From: Anaerolinea sp.
Lineage (GTDB): Bacteria; Chloroflexota; Anaerolineae; Anaerolineales; Anaerolineaceae
DNA: 10,000 bases
Reading direction: 5' to 3'
Assembly: GCA_020216845.1 (NCBI GenBank)
Contig: JAIWNK010000122.1
Span: 1 to 10,000, forward strand
Below, in pieces: positions 1 to 8,444 of this stretch (position 1 is its first letter; each line of letters begins with the position of its first letter). The notes below the pieces were generated by a model. It was not told the origin of the DNA and made no database searches. It was given only the letters and a program-made list of their open reading frames with translations. Position numbers and translations under genes: made by a program.

Positions 1-2160
1 CAGGTGCATTGAAAGCTCTGCCATGACGCACTCCAGGTCTTGCGAATGGATGCGGCTGAACCAGGCTTCGGGGCTTGTGCCAAGGGCGCCATTGGCAAAG
101 CCGAGGATCTCGTGCCAACGGTTGGAAAAGTAGATGACGTTGCTGCGCAAATTCCAGTCCCACAAGCCATCGTTGGCACCTTCGGTCGCCAGGGCATAGC
201 GTTCTTCGCTCTCGCGCAAATTGGCTTCTGCTTGTTTGCGGTCAATGGCCATGGCAATTTGCCCGGAGACAAAGCGCAAGATTTCTTTTTCCTCTTCGCC
301 CAAGTGGGTGTCGGGTTGATAGGTTTGAATGGCAAGGACGCCGATGGAACGGCCTTCAATTTGCAGGGGGCACCCCAACCAGACGCAGATGTCGGGGTCA
401 GCCTGGTCGGGGGAGATTTCGGCGTTTTGGATGAGCTCGGCAATGCGGTTGGAATCGAGCAGCAACGCCTCGCCTAGTTTCAAAACCAGGTGTGCCAATC
501 CATCGTCTTGTTGGTCTTCGATGTTGTCGGGTGGGGCAGGGCGTCGTTCATGGCTCCAATAGGGGTAAGAAAAGCGCTTGGTTTCGGTGTCAAACAGGGC
601 GATGTAAAAATTGTTGGCGGGCAACAATTCATTGAGGGTTTGGTGAATGGAGGCATAGAGGGCTTGTGGGGTGGGGGCTGAGAGGACTGCCTGAGCAATG
701 CGGTATAAGGCGGATTGGATGGCCTCGGACCGTTTCCGTGGGGTAATGTCGGTGATGAGCCCTTGCCAAAAGGTCATTTCCCCATCTTGATTGGGTGTTA
801 ACGCGGCGCGATCTTCCACCCAGATTACCTGACCGGTTTTTGTGATGATGCGATATTCAGCCAGGAAGTCAGCCCCGGTTTGATTGCAGTCCAGGTGCAG
901 TGCTTTGACGCGCTCGCGATCCTCAGGGTGGATGCTGTTCAGCCAGCACAGCGGGGTGCTGAGCCATTCTTTGGGCGTGTAGCCAAAGATTTTTTCAACT
1001 TGCCGACTGACATAGATGCAGGTGCTTTCGGCGTTGCGAAGGTCAATGTAGATGACGGCGGAAAGTTGTTCGACCAGGTTGCGGTAGCGTTGCTCGGTCT
1101 GATTCAGGCGTAATTGAGCTTGTTTTTGCTCGGTGATGTCGCGCACAATGGCCAGCACCTGACGCGTTCCATTGGGAACGACGCGCGCTTCATAAAAGCG
1201 CAGGTCTTGTTGTTCTTCCAGACTGTATTCAAAGACTTGCAGTTTTCCGGTTTGCAGGGCGGCGCGAATGGCGGTTAGTCCGCTGCGGGCAACTTCTGCG
1301 GGCAGGCGGTCGCGTAAATTTTTGCCGATGATGTTGGTCTCGGGGGTGTTGGGGGTGTGGACGCTGATGTAATTGCCGCGGCCATCGAGGACAAAGATGC
1401 GGTCGGGCATGGCACTCAGTATGGCTTGAGTCTTTTGTTCGCTGGTGCGCAGGGCTTCTTCCATGCGCTTGCGCTCGCTGATGTCGCGTATCGTCATCAG
1501 AATGCAACGCTGCCCGCCCCAATGGATGAGACGCGCCGAGATGAGCCCGGTGATGGGCCGTCCGTTTTTGACAATCAGGGCGGTTTCCATGTCTTGCACT
1601 TCACCGTTTTGGCGCAACATCATCACAAGGATGTTGCGATCATGCGGATAGAGCCAGCTGCCTAATTCGGTAGAAGTTTTGCCAATCACTTCTTCAGCGC
1701 TGTAGCCGGAGAGGCGGGTGAAGGCCTGATTGACAGCCAGCAAACAGCCATCGTCTAACCGGCTGACGACCATGGCGTCGGGGCCGATTTGAAAAATGGA
1801 AGCGTATTTTTCTTCGCTTTGCTGAAGGGCGTGTTGTGTAGCTTGCCAGGCCAGTGCTTTGCGGCGGATGATTTCGGTTGCCAGCAAGGTCACCAGGCTA
1901 CCCATGAGGATGCTGGCTGGAGGGGTGGTTTGCACTGCGGGCAGACGGGTGTTGAGCCACAGCATGATGGCGGTGATGAGGAATAAGAGTGGCAGGTAGG
2001 CACGGCGTGGAAATTCCAGCGCGCCGAACAGCAGTGGGGCAATCAGTGCCAGGCCAATCCATAAGGGGGCCTGCCATAGCAAAACGGCCAGGCAGACCAG
2101 GCCAATCAGTGCCAGATAGGCCAGAATGAGCTGTGCAGTGGAAGGGCGTTTGGGACGCAT
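1..2160 (-). CDS. Membrane-anchored multi-PAS/GAF sensor protein (C-terminus off left edge)
   Basis: Reading leftward from the ATG at 2160, one frame stays open for exactly 720 codons to the window edge, so the gene is 3'-truncated here. Residues about 9-98 hold four hydrophobic stretches (about 9-30, 31-48, 55-70, 83-98), predicting an inner-membrane anchor with almost no periplasmic domain. Three PAS domains follow: about 115-230 (ending TIRDISERKR), 240-345 (ending IVRDITEQK) and 355-477 (HPEDRERV, ending LITDITPRKR). A GAF domain lies at about 485-640, and a fourth PAS begins at about 648 (GANDGLWDWN). These are intracellular signal-sensing modules; the output (histidine kinase, GGDEF or other) is not visible, so the final function is open. 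The start is favoured by GGGAG five bases upstream; an in-frame ATG at 2172 is a weaker alternative because it overlaps that site. The gene is divergent from the kinase at 2350. Confidence 0.88.
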   Translation of the reverse strand, partial: MRPKRPSTAQLILAYLALIGLVCLAVLLWQAPLWIGLALIAPLLFGALEFPRRAYLPLLFLITAIMLWLNTRLPAVQTTPPASILMGSLVTLLATEIIRRKALAWQATQHALQQSEEKYASIFQIGPDAMVVSRLDDGCLLAVNQAFTRLSGYSAEEVIGKTSTELGSWLYPHDRNILVMMLRQNGEVQDMETALIVKNGRPITGLISARLIHWGGQRCILMTIRDISERKRMEEALRTSEQKTQAILSAMPDRIFVLDGRGNYISVHTPNTPETNIIGKNLRDRLPAEVARSGLTAIRAALQTGKLQVFEYSLEEQQDLRFYEARVVPNGTRQVLAIVRDITEQKQAQLRLNQTEQRYRNLVEQLSAVIYIDLRNAESTCIYVSRQVEKIFGYTPKEWLSTPLCWLNSIHPEDRERVKALHLDCNQTGADFLAEYRIITKTGQVIWVEDRAALTPNQDGEMTFWQGLITDITPRKRSEAIQSALYRIAQAVLSAPTPQALYASIHQTLNELLPANNFYIALFDTETKRFSYPYWSHERRPAPPDNIEDQQDDGLAHLVLKLGEALLLDSNRIAELIQNAEISPDQADPDICVWLGCPLQIEGRSIGVLAIQTYQPDTHLGEEEKEILRFVSGQIAMAIDRKQAEANLRESEERYALATEGANDGLWDWNLRSNVIYFSNRWHEILGFANGALGTSPEAWFSRIHSQDLECVMAELSMHL

Positions 2161-2242
2161 TATGACTCCCATTATATGCGAAAAGGGAACAAATGGGTTA
2201 TTTTGGGGTTCAGAACCGATTTCGGATGTTTGGCATTGTAGG

Positions 2243-2270
2243 TTGAATTGATAAAATTTGTGTATATAAT
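2243..2270 (+). promoter_or_regulatory. Sigma-70-type promoter for the kinase operon
   Basis: TTGAAT (2243-2248) and a perfect TATAAT (2265-2270) are separated by 16 bases, close to the housekeeping consensus. Transcription would start near 2277, leaving a leader of about 73 nt before the kinase ATG at 2350. That leader contains the inverted repeat at 2295-2318. This is a prediction from consensus only. Confidence 0.6.
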
Positions 2271-2294
2271 GGTTGTATCAACGCTTGGTTTGAG

Positions 2295-2318
2295 CCTTGC
2301 TACAATCATTTTGCAAGG
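2295..2318 (+). repeat. Inverted repeat in the kinase leader (operator or hairpin)
   Basis: CCTTGC (2295-2300) and GCAAGG (2313-2318) are perfect inverted arms separated by 12 bases. The repeat lies about 18-41 bases downstream of the predicted start of transcription and about 30 bases before the kinase ATG. It could bind a dimeric regulator or form a weak RNA hairpin. A six-base arm can occur by chance. Confidence 0.35.
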
Positions 2319-2349
2319 TGTAATGGGTTGATCAAAAGGAGTGCTCAGT

Positions 2350-5040
2350 ATGTCCAGGGAGCGTGGGCAGGAGGGGTTCGATAATCGGGGCGTCAATAGG
2401 GCCTTGGATCAATTTGCGCACTTATACACAACTTTGATCAACGCAACACAAGACCTGGTGTTTCTCAAGGATCACCAATTCCGCTATCTGTTTGTCAATG
2501 AGGCCAACGCGCGCTTCTTTGGGCGCTCTGTTGAAGAGGTGATTGGGCGAGATGATTTTGAGCTGATGTCTGCGGAAGCAGCGCAAGGGTGCCGGACGAC
2601 GGATGAGGCTGTGCTGCGCTTGGGCACGCCGCTGCTGAGTACAGAATATGTGAATGGACGGGCCTATGAAACGCAGAAATTTCCTGTTCCCTTGCCGGAT
2701 GGCAGTACCGGCGTGGGCGGATACGTGCGCGACGTGACGACAACGATGGAATGGTTGCGAAAATTGCGCGACAGTGAAGAGCAGTTTCGCACAATGACGG
2801 ATAAGCTGAATGAAAGTCAGCGACAGTTGTTTTTGCTGTTGAACCATTTGCCCGGTATGGCATATCGTTGCAAGAACAATCCACAATGGACGATTGAATT
2901 TGTCAGCGAAGGCAGTCTTAAGCTGACCGGCTATCCGGCAGAGCGGTTTTTGCCGCCGAATGGATTGTCTTATGCGGAGGTGATTCACCCCGAAGACCGT
3001 CAACTCGTGTGGGATTCAGTTCAGGAGCAGTTGGCTGTTGACAAATCTTATCGGTTGACGTATCGCATTTTGACTGCGGATGGGCAGGAAAAATGGGTTT
3101 GGGAGAGTGGTCAGGCTGTGTTGGATGACGAGGGTCAGATTGTGGCTTTGGAAGGGTTTATTTCTGATATTACCCCGCGCGTCCAGGCGGAGGTTGCGTT
3201 GCGGCGAATTGAGTGGATGCTTTCGCCACAATTGGCTTGCCTGGATGCACAACCGACGCAGCCTTATGGCGATCTGACAATTTTCAATACGCAGCATGGT
3301 ATTCTGTACGCGGTTGGCAAGAAGATGCTGCAGCGCATTGCAAGAGAATATATTGACTTATTGGGCACTTCTTCAGCGATTTATGAACGGACTGGCGAGT
3401 ATGCGTTTGGCATTTTTTCGTCGGGTTGGTGTCGGTGTATGGATGCTGCCTCGTTTCGCTTGTGTGAAACGCAGGATGTGCCGACGGCTTTGGCGAGTGG
3501 GCGCTGGCTTTGCCATGAATCGTGCTGGAAGCAGGCTTCGTTGTGCGCGATCGAGCAGGGGGAGCCGGTGGATGTGCCTTGTGCGGGCGGCATTCGCCTC
3601 TATGCGGTGCCGATTTGGGTGCATGGAGAGATCATTGGAGCGATCAATTTTGGGTATGGCGATCCGCCGCGTGATCTTGAGACCTTGCAAAAATTGTCTG
3701 AAAAATATCAGATCAGCATCGAAGAATTGCAAGCTCAGGCCAAGCGCTATGAATCGCGCCCGCCTTACATCATTGAGCTTGCCAAGCGGCGTTTGCAGGC
3801 TTCGGCGTTGTTGATTGGCGAGATTGTTGAACGCAAGCGCGCCGAGGAAGCTGTGTTGGAGAGTCAGAAGCGCTACCGCCAACTGTATGAGACTATGTTC
3901 GATGGGTTCGTGGTGGTCAATATGCAGGGGCGCATTCTCACCTTTAACGAGCCGTATTGCCGCATGGTAGGCTACACCCCCGAAGAGTTGTGTCAGCTGA
4001 CGTATAGGGATCTGACACCACCGCAATGGCACGAGTTCGAGCAGCAGATTGTTGAAAACCAAGTGCTGCCGCGCGGTTATTCTGAACTGTATGAGAAGGA
4101 ATATCGCCGAAAGGATGGCACTATCTTTCCAGTGGAATTGCGCACCATTCTCTTTCGAGATGCGGATGGTCAGCCTGAGGCGATGTCGGCGATTGTGCGC
4201 GATATTCGGGAGCGGCGTGCTGCTCAGCAGGCTTTGGAAAAGGCGCTTGAAGAACAGCGGCGTGCTCATCAACAAATTCAGGCCCTGAATGCCGAATTGG
4301 AGCAACGTGTGCAAGATCGCACCGCTCAGCTGGTGGCGGCAAATAAGGAACTGGAAGCGTTCGCATATTCCATCTCGCATGATTTGCGCGCCCCGCTGCG
4401 TGCAATGGATGGGTTCAGCGCGGTGTTGCTCAATCGCTATGCCGATGTGTTGGATCCGCAAGGCCAACACTACTTGCAGCGCATTCGCGAGGCTGCCATG
4501 CGGATGGGACAATTGATTGAAGACTTGTTAAACCTTTCGCGCATCAGTCGGCTTGATTTTAACCGTCAGCGCATTGATTTGAGCGCCCTGGCGCAAGAAA
4601 TAGCCGCTGAGTTGATGATGCAAGAGCCGCAGCGCTGCGTGACGTTTGAGATTCAGCCGCACTTGATGGCCAGCGGAGATGCACATCTGCTGAAAATTGC
4701 CCTGCAAAATTTGCTTGCCAATGCGTTTAAATTCACCAGCCAACAACCGCAGGCGAAGATTGTGGTTGGCGGTGAAAAACAAGCCGGTGAATTGGTCTAT
4801 TATGTGCGCGACAATGGGGCGGGCTTTGATATGCAATATGCCGACAAGCTATTTGCACCCTTTCAACGCCTGCACGCTGAGAGCCAATTCCCGGGGACGG
4901 GGATTGGGCTGGTGACGGTACAGCGCATTGTCCATCGTCATGGTGGCCGAATTTGGCCAGATGCAGCACCTGGGCGTGGAGCAACATTTTATTTCACCCT
5001 TGGAGGCTCTTATGGAGCAGAAGAAAATCTTGTTGGTTGA
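2350..5040 (+). CDS. Soluble PAS-PAS-PocR-PAS sensor histidine kinase
   Basis: 896-residue sensor kinase that should autophosphorylate and pass phosphate to a receiver; no membrane segments are seen, so it is probably cytoplasmic. Domains: PAS at about 22-135; a PAS_3-type fold at about 160-278 (HPEDRQLV, ending ISDITPR); a PocR-like ligand-binding domain at about 325-495 with CHESCW and GGIRLYAVPI motifs; PAS at about 505-622; a coiled coil at about 622-668; then HisKA with H677 in SISHDLRAPLR. The ATPase domain has the N-box (N787, N791), G1 box DNGAGFD (821-827), FAPFQRL and G2 box GTGIGL (849-854), so it looks active. The ATG at 2350 is chosen because AAAGGAG ends eight bases before it; the in-frame GTG at 2341 overlaps that ribosome site. 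The HisKA type resembles phytochrome-like kinases that pair with Rcp1-type receivers, which is what follows, overlapping by 29 bases. The signal is unknown. Confidence 0.93.
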   Translation: MSRERGQEGFDNRGVNRALDQFAHLYTTLINATQDLVFLKDHQFRYLFVNEANARFFGRSVEEVIGRDDFELMSAEAAQGCRTTDEAVLRLGTPLLSTEYVNGRAYETQKFPVPLPDGSTGVGGYVRDVTTTMEWLRKLRDSEEQFRTMTDKLNESQRQLFLLLNHLPGMAYRCKNNPQWTIEFVSEGSLKLTGYPAERFLPPNGLSYAEVIHPEDRQLVWDSVQEQLAVDKSYRLTYRILTADGQEKWVWESGQAVLDDEGQIVALEGFISDITPRVQAEVALRRIEWMLSPQLACLDAQPTQPYGDLTIFNTQHGILYAVGKKMLQRIAREYIDLLGTSSAIYERTGEYAFGIFSSGWCRCMDAASFRLCETQDVPTALASGRWLCHESCWKQASLCAIEQGEPVDVPCAGGIRLYAVPIWVHGEIIGAINFGYGDPPRDLETLQKLSEKYQISIEELQAQAKRYESRPPYIIELAKRRLQASALLIGEIVERKRAEEAVLESQKRYRQLYETMFDGFVVVNMQGRILTFNEPYCRMVGYTPEELCQLTYRDLTPPQWHEFEQQIVENQVLPRGYSELYEKEYRRKDGTIFPVELRTILFRDADGQPEAMSAIVRDIRERRAAQQALEKALEEQRRAHQQIQALNAELEQRVQDRTAQLVAANKELEAFAYSISHDLRAPLRAMDGFSAVLLNRYADVLDPQGQHYLQRIREAAMRMGQLIEDLLNLSRISRLDFNRQRIDLSALAQEIAAELMMQEPQRCVTFEIQPHLMASGDAHLLKIALQNLLANAFKFTSQQPQAKIVVGGEKQAGELVYYVRDNGAGFDMQYADKLFAPFQRLHAESQFPGTGIGLVTVQRIVHRHGGRIWPDAAPGRGATFYFTLGGSYGAEENLVG

Positions 5041-5455
5041 GGACAACCCGGATGACGAAGAGCTGACTATTCTTGCTTTGCAGGAAAGCAAGTTGCTCAA
5101 TGAAATTGTTGTTGTGCATGATGGTGTGGAGGCGCTGGATTATTTGTTTGGCCGTGGACCGTATGCCGGGCGCGATCTTTCAATGCAGCCGCAGGTGATT
5201 TTGTTGGACTTAAAGCTGCCGCGTTTAAGCGGGTTGGATGTTTTGCGACAATTGCGCGCCGATCATCGCACGCGCTTGCTACCGGTGGTGGTTCTAACCT
5301 CGTCAAGTGAGGAGGAGGATATTGTGCGCAGCTATGAGCTGGGCGCCAATAGTTACGTGCGCAAGCCGGTTGAGTTTCATCAATTTGTGGATGCGGTGCA
5401 ACGCTTGGGGTTGTATTGGTTATTGATGAATCAGTGCCCTTTGTGTGATGGTTGA
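5012..5455 (+). CDS. Single-domain response regulator, Rcp1/CheY-like
   Basis: 147-residue stand-alone receiver with no output domain. Seen: the acidic pocket E10/D11 (LLVEDNPDD), phosphoacceptor D66 in VILLDLKLP, T96 in VVLTSS and conserved K118 in VRKPVEF. The longer loop before the D66 strand (FGRGPYAGRD) is typical of the Rcp1 subfamily, whose members receive phosphate from phytochrome-like or PAS histidine kinases. The ATG at 5012 is preceded by GGAGG with five bases of spacing and gives the normal receiver N-terminus; longer upstream starts would add residues lying inside the kinase gene. The first 29 bases overlap the kinase 3' end in another frame, implying translational coupling and a cognate pair. 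It probably acts by protein contact, as a phosphate shuttle or sink. Confidence 0.93.
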   Translation: MEQKKILLVEDNPDDEELTILALQESKLLNEIVVVHDGVEALDYLFGRGPYAGRDLSMQPQVILLDLKLPRLSGLDVLRQLRADHRTRLLPVVVLTSSSEEEDIVRSYELGANSYVRKPVEFHQFVDAVQRLGLYWLLMNQCPLCDG

Positions 5456-5465
5456 GAAAATTGCC

Positions 5466-8444
5466 ATGTCAGCAGCAGAGGCTTTGCGCGTTTTAATTGT
5501 TGAAGATTCTGCCGCAGATGCGGAGCTGATGCTGTTGGCATTGGAGCAACAGGGTTTAAAAGTCGTTTGGCAACGCGTTCAAACAGAAGCTGACTATCAA
5601 GCAGCCTTGGATACACAGCCCGATGTGATCCTATCCGATTGGTCGTTGCCTGGCTTTAGCGGATTGCGGGCACTGGCCTTGTTGCGGAAGCGGGGAGAAG
5701 ATATTCCTTTTATCATTGTCTCGGGTAGCATTGGTGAAGATGCTGCGGTTGCAGCTTTGCAGCAGGGCGCCAATGATTATTTGTTAAAAGACCGCATTGG
5801 CCGTTTGGGGCAGGCGGTGTGTAACGCCATGCTGCAACGGCGGGTGCGCCGCGAACGGCAGCAAGCCATTGAGACATTGTCGGCCTCGGAAGCGGAGTTG
5901 CGCGCTTTGTTTGCTGCCATGCGGGATGTTGTGATTGTGGTAGATCAAGACGGCATCTATCGTAAAATTGCTCCGACACACCCCGATTTCCTCATCCGCC
6001 CGGCGGCGGAGTTGCTTGGCAAGGGGCTGAAGGATGTGTTTGCGCCTGAACAGGCGCATGAATATCTTGCTCTGCTGCGCGATGTGCTGCAAACCGGCGA
6101 GACAAAACGCGTCGAATATGCTTTGTCCATTCGCGGACAAATGGTGTGGTTTGAGGCGACCCTTACGCCCATGTCGGCAGATTGTGTCGTTTGGGTGGCG
6201 CGCGATATTTCTGAACGGAAACAGCATGAGCAACAACAAATGCGGCAGCAAAACCGCTTGCGGTTGTTGTATGAGGTCGGGAAAGAGTTCGGTCAGAGCC
6301 TGGATTTGTTCAAGATTTACGATGCGTTTTATCGTTGTGTGTTGGGGGTGATGCGGTGTAATGCACTTTGTTTGACTGAATTCGATCTGTACACGCAGAC
6401 GCTGAGGGTACAGTTTGCGATGATTGATGGCCAACGAAAGGATGTGGGCCTTTTTCCAGTCTTGCGTTTGGATTCAGACGAGTGTAAATGGCAAGAAGCG
6501 GCCATTCGCAGCGGCATGTCGCAGCGGATTGTGGGCGAAGATGGCCGTTTGGTCAACTTACAGGTATGCCCCATGCTGCCACGGGCTCGATCTGTGCTCA
6601 TCGTTCCTGTTTTGCTTTGTAATCAGGCCATTGGCACAATTTGGATTCAGTCGGCTGAGGACAATGCATATGACGAAGAAGATCAGCAATTTATTGAATT
6701 GCTTGCTGCACAATTGGCCATTGCAATCAACAATGCGCATCTTTATCAGCAAAGCCGCAATGAGGTTGAGCAGCGCAGGCAGGCTGAGGAGGCATTGCAA
6801 GGCTATTTGCAGCGGTTGGAGCAGGTGACTGAGCTTGGACGCGCCCTGGCGGCTACGCTGGATTTGCAAGCGGTTTACCGCATTTCTGAACAATATTTGC
6901 ATCAGCTTGCGGATTGCCCGAATGTGGCGGTTTCGCTGTATGATGCCAAGCAAAACTTGCTGCGACCGACGTATATCAATGCCGATGGCACACGGATTGA
7001 TGTGACTTTGTTGCCGGCGTTGAAGTTCGATCCACAACATGCAACGGGAGGGCGTGCACTGGCGATTGCGAGTCAACAGCCGGTAATTGTCACGGATCTG
7101 GCGCGAAAATTTCTACAGCAGGGAGGCATGTTGGTCGGCGATTCTCACCTGCCGGATAGCGCCATTTATTTGCCGATGGTTGTTGATGGGCAAGTGGTTG
7201 GGTTGTTGGAATTGCAAAGCTATGCTGCCAATGCCTATTCGCAAGAAGATGTGCGTTGGATGCAGGTCGTTGCCAATCAAATTGGCCTGGCCATTCAAAA
7301 TGCGCGGTTATTCTCGCTGTTGCAAGGCCGAGTGGCAGAGCTGGCCGCCTTGCATGAGATTGACATGGCAGTTTTGGCGCACCGCGGACAGACGGAAACC
7401 TTGGAGGTGTTGCTATCGAGCGTTATGGCGCAGCTTGACGCGGATGCAGCCGATATTTTGCTGTTTGACCCGCAAACGCAAACGCTAAAATTTGCTGCAG
7501 GACGGGGCTTTTGGACGCTGAAAGCTCAGCAGGTATGTTTGAACTTGGGCGAGGGCCTGGCAGGGCGGGCGATTCGCGACAAGGATATCCTCTATCGCCT
7601 GGATTTGGACGAGGAGGATGATTTGTTGTTGCAGTGTCAGGGCTGGGCGTTGGAAGAGTTTCGTGCCTATGTTGGGGCTCCGTTGGTTGTTGAGAATCGT
7701 GTCATTGGCGTGTTGGAAGTGTTTCGGCGCACGCCGTTGGTGCCGGATCAGAGCTGGATGCGCTTTTTGGAAACGCTGGCGGGACAATCGGCTGTGGTGG
7801 TGGAGCATCTTCATTTGTTTGAGCAACTTCAGCGGGTCAATCAGGAGCTGTTGAAGGCTTATGATGAGACGATTGCGGGCTGGTCACGGGCGCTGGATTT
7901 GCGCGATAAGGAGACGGAAGGTCATTCTCTGCGGGTGACGCACATGACCGAGCGCCTGGCGCTGGAAATGGGGGTGACTGAAGAGCAATTGATTCACATT
8001 CGACGTGGGGCCTTGTTGCACGATATTGGCAAACTGGGCGTGCCGGATGCAATTTTGTTCAAGCCTGGCCCGTTGACGCCGGAAGAATGGTCGGTGATGC
8101 GTCAACATCCCACGTTTGCCTATCAGATATTACACGAGATTGAGTATTTGCGTCCGGCATTGGAGATTCCCTATTGCCATCACGAAAAGTGGGATGGAAC
8201 TGGTTACCCGCGTCAAATCAGCGGAACGGACATTCCCTTATCAGCGCGCATTTTTGCTTTGGCTGATATTTGGGATGCGTTGCGCTCTGATCGCCCCTAC
8301 CGCAGTGCCTGGTCGGTTGAAGAAACGTTGGCCTATATCCGCTCGTTGTCTGGCACGCACCTGGACCCGGCGGTCGTGCATGCGTTTGAGACAATCCTCA
8401 AAAAGGACCCTACGTTGACGGATGAAACGTTGCGAGGTTGCTGA
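5466..8444 (+). CDS. REC-PAS-GAF-GAF-GAF-HD-GYP c-di-GMP phosphodiesterase
   Basis: 992-residue response regulator predicted to hydrolyse cyclic di-GMP. Domains: receiver 6-125 (D58 in ILSDWSLPG, S86, K108); PAS about 140-252 (ending VARDISERKQ); GAF1 about 262-428; linker helix; GAF2 about 455-616; GAF3 about 628-785; HD-GYP about 795-985. The catalytic part looks complete: E816, H820, HDIGK (H852, D853), H881, HHEKWDGTGYP (H905, H906, G913-P915) and D934 in ALADIWDAL match the metal ligands and signature of active HD-GYP enzymes. Three GAF domains in a row allow ligand control beyond phosphorylation. The start is uncertain: ATG 5466 (weak GAG upstream) lies 10 bases after the receiver stop, while ATG 5448 would overlap that stop by 8 bases and add six residues. 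Either way the gene is in the operon with the kinase and Rcp1-like receiver. It has no membrane segments. Confidence 0.93.
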   Translation: MSAAEALRVLIVEDSAADAELMLLALEQQGLKVVWQRVQTEADYQAALDTQPDVILSDWSLPGFSGLRALALLRKRGEDIPFIIVSGSIGEDAAVAALQQGANDYLLKDRIGRLGQAVCNAMLQRRVRRERQQAIETLSASEAELRALFAAMRDVVIVVDQDGIYRKIAPTHPDFLIRPAAELLGKGLKDVFAPEQAHEYLALLRDVLQTGETKRVEYALSIRGQMVWFEATLTPMSADCVVWVARDISERKQHEQQQMRQQNRLRLLYEVGKEFGQSLDLFKIYDAFYRCVLGVMRCNALCLTEFDLYTQTLRVQFAMIDGQRKDVGLFPVLRLDSDECKWQEAAIRSGMSQRIVGEDGRLVNLQVCPMLPRARSVLIVPVLLCNQAIGTIWIQSAEDNAYDEEDQQFIELLAAQLAIAINNAHLYQQSRNEVEQRRQAEEALQGYLQRLEQVTELGRALAATLDLQAVYRISEQYLHQLADCPNVAVSLYDAKQNLLRPTYINADGTRIDVTLLPALKFDPQHATGGRALAIASQQPVIVTDLARKFLQQGGMLVGDSHLPDSAIYLPMVVDGQVVGLLELQSYAANAYSQEDVRWMQVVANQIGLAIQNARLFSLLQGRVAELAALHEIDMAVLAHRGQTETLEVLLSSVMAQLDADAADILLFDPQTQTLKFAAGRGFWTLKAQQVCLNLGEGLAGRAIRDKDILYRLDLDEEDDLLLQCQGWALEEFRAYVGAPLVVENRVIGVLEVFRRTPLVPDQSWMRFLETLAGQSAVVVEHLHLFEQLQRVNQELLKAYDETIAGWSRALDLRDKETEGHSLRVTHMTERLALEMGVTEEQLIHIRRGALLHDIGKLGVPDAILFKPGPLTPEEWSVMRQHPTFAYQILHEIEYLRPALEIPYCHHEKWDGTGYPRQISGTDIPLSARIFALADIWDALRSDRPYRSAWSVEETLAYIRSLSGTHLDPAVVHAFETILKKDPTLTDETLRGC

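Larger units (their letters stand above)
2161..2349. promoter_or_regulatory. Divergent intergenic region between the two sensor genes
   Basis: This 189-base AT-rich stretch separates the leftward membrane sensor from the rightward kinase, so it must hold both promoters and any shared operator. The rightward promoter is clear and listed separately. For the leftward gene no convincing -35/-10 pair is visible: TACAAT on the minus strand (2240-2235) lacks a good -35, and TATAAT (2176-2171) lies only ten bases before the ATG. A 6+6 inverted repeat is present at 2295-2318. Confidence 0.6.

Noticed and set aside
40..477. A 145-codon plus-strand open frame at the left edge
   Set aside because: It is the reverse-strand shadow of the GAF/PAS part of the membrane sensor, whose frame shows recognisable domains throughout.
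2422..3003. A 193-codon open frame on the minus strand opposite the first PAS domains of the kinase
   Set aside because: Antisense shadow of conserved PAS coding sequence with no ribosome site or domain support.
3373..4512. A 379-codon open frame on the minus strand inside the kinase gene
   Set aside because: It lies fully antisense to clear PocR, PAS and HisKA coding sequence, shows no recognisable domain, and has the His/Arg/Leu-rich composition expected of a reverse-frame shadow.
4928..5011. Longer start for the stand-alone receiver
   Set aside because: The extra 28 residues fall within the kinase ATPase coding region, while GGAGG directly precedes the ATG at 5012, which gives a normal receiver start.
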